Source: Luteococcus sanguinis (GTDB lineage: Bacteria; Actinomycetota; Actinomycetes; Propionibacteriales; Propionibacteriaceae). Taken from it: a DNA stretch of 64,000 nt. Of the stretch, positions 63,657-64,000 are shown piece after piece. Within the stretch, counting starts at the first letter, position 1. Every line of letters starts with the position of its first letter. Both the position numbers and the translations under genes were made by a program. The DNA lies in the NCBI RefSeq assembly GCF_039527675.1, contig NZ_BAAAKI010000025.1, positions 1 to 64,000 of the forward strand. Reading direction: 5' to 3'. A model generated the notes under the pieces. It was given only the letters and a program-made list of their open reading frames with translations, had not been told where the DNA came from and made no database searches.

Positions 63657-64000
63657 ATGGGGAATTACGCACCGCGGCACGCGCTGCCGACAGACGAGAC
63701 GAGCACCCCGAAGACGGCTGCCCGCCGCAGCGGACCCTCCATGCCCCCAGCCATCACGATCAACGACCTGGTGGTGGTCCGCGGCGGACGGAAGGTACTA
63801 CCCGGTCTCTCCCTGGACATTCCCGCCGGCCAGGTCACCGGCCTGCTCGGGCCCTCGGGCGGCGGCAAGTCGACGCTGATCCGCTCCATCGTCGGCGTGC
63901 AGGTGGTCGAGTCGGGCGCCATCTCCGTGCTCGGCCTGCCCGCCGGTGACAAGGATCTTCGCCACCGCGTCGGCTACGTCACCCAGGCACCGAGCGTCTA
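63657..64000 (+). CDS. ABC transporter ATP-binding protein, cut by the window end
   Basis: The frame is open from ATG 63657 (AGGAG 9 nt upstream) to the edge, 114 codons. After a 28-residue extension, the domain begins MPPAITINDLVVVRGGRKVL; Walker A is GPSGGGKST and the Q-loop is GYVTQAPSV. It resembles the DrrA/ABC-2 exporter ATPases. A shorter start at 63741 is possible. It lies 73 nt after the Nudix gene. Confidence 0.88.
   Translation, partial: MGNYAPRHALPTDETSTPKTAARRSGPSMPPAITINDLVVVRGGRKVLPGLSLDIPAGQVTGLLGPSGGGKSTLIRSIVGVQVVESGAISVLGLPAGDKDLRHRVGYVTQAPSV

Overview
The window is GC-rich and densely coded. It starts several genes with GTG, has many leaderless -10 boxes of the TAGNNT type directly before start codons, and carries a dnaK-grpE-dnaJ-hspR operon behind HAIR operators. 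These traits fit the Actinomycetota. Pyruvate phosphate dikinase with its regulator and a succinyl-CoA:acetate CoA-transferase would suit a propionic-acid-type fermenter, so Propionibacteriaceae is my best guess; this is inference and no rRNA is present to confirm it. No tRNA, rRNA, CRISPR array, insertion sequence or replication origin was recognised.

Layout. 0.16-5.6 kb: a PfkB sugar kinase and the heat-shock operon (minus strand) under three tandem HspR sites. 5.8-14.5 kb: secreted phosphodiester glycosidase-like protein, DUF1801 protein, lipoprotein, alpha/beta hydrolase, YwiC-like membrane protein, MFS transporter, VOC protein and a DUF222/HNH protein. 14.5-17.1 kb: a decayed stretch with a truncated GNAT, a lower-GC META-like lipoprotein, a frameshifted prepilin peptidase and a pentapeptide-repeat remnant. 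17.2-23.1 kb: DHA2 exporter, heterodimeric ABC exporter and an FlK-like thioesterase. 23.3-27.7 kb: YceI, DUF4328, a deletion scar joining the 3' ends of a tetR and a DUF4386 gene, YaaA, Fe-alcohol dehydrogenase and DoxX.

27.7-33.8 kb: an OmpR/PhoP-type response regulator, its kinase, a GT39-like membrane glycosyltransferase with an Asn-Gly-Thr-rich tail, and a GT2-GtrA protein. The regulator, the GT39 gene, the GT2 gene and a distant membrane-protein gene at 55.5 kb all carry 7-bp CACAG-type direct repeats spaced 11 bp in front of them. This looks like one regulon for building or decorating the cell surface. 33.9-37.2 kb: deoC, a GH127-fold protein whose zinc and cysteine active site is gone, and dcd.

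37.2-50.3 kb (minus strand): a tightly packed cluster with a hypothetical protein, FHA protein, a 2,117-residue membrane-anchored protein (propeller-like, Ig/cadherin-like and FN3 modules), MoxR AAA ATPase, DUF58 protein, a membrane transglutaminase-like protein without the usual Cys/His, and a second FHA protein. Consecutive genes from the giant protein on touch or overlap, which suggests one envelope complex of unknown function whose FHA parts read phosphorylation by a kinase encoded elsewhere.

50.5-64 kb: ppdK and its bifunctional regulator, an RsmC-like methyltransferase, the low-complexity regulon gene followed by an internally deleted apbE, serB, a large catalase, the CoA-transferase, an M20 amidohydrolase, a Nudix hydrolase and the start of an ABC ATPase that runs off the end. 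Short in-frame tandem repeats (15-24 bp) recur at gene ends and in linkers across the window.
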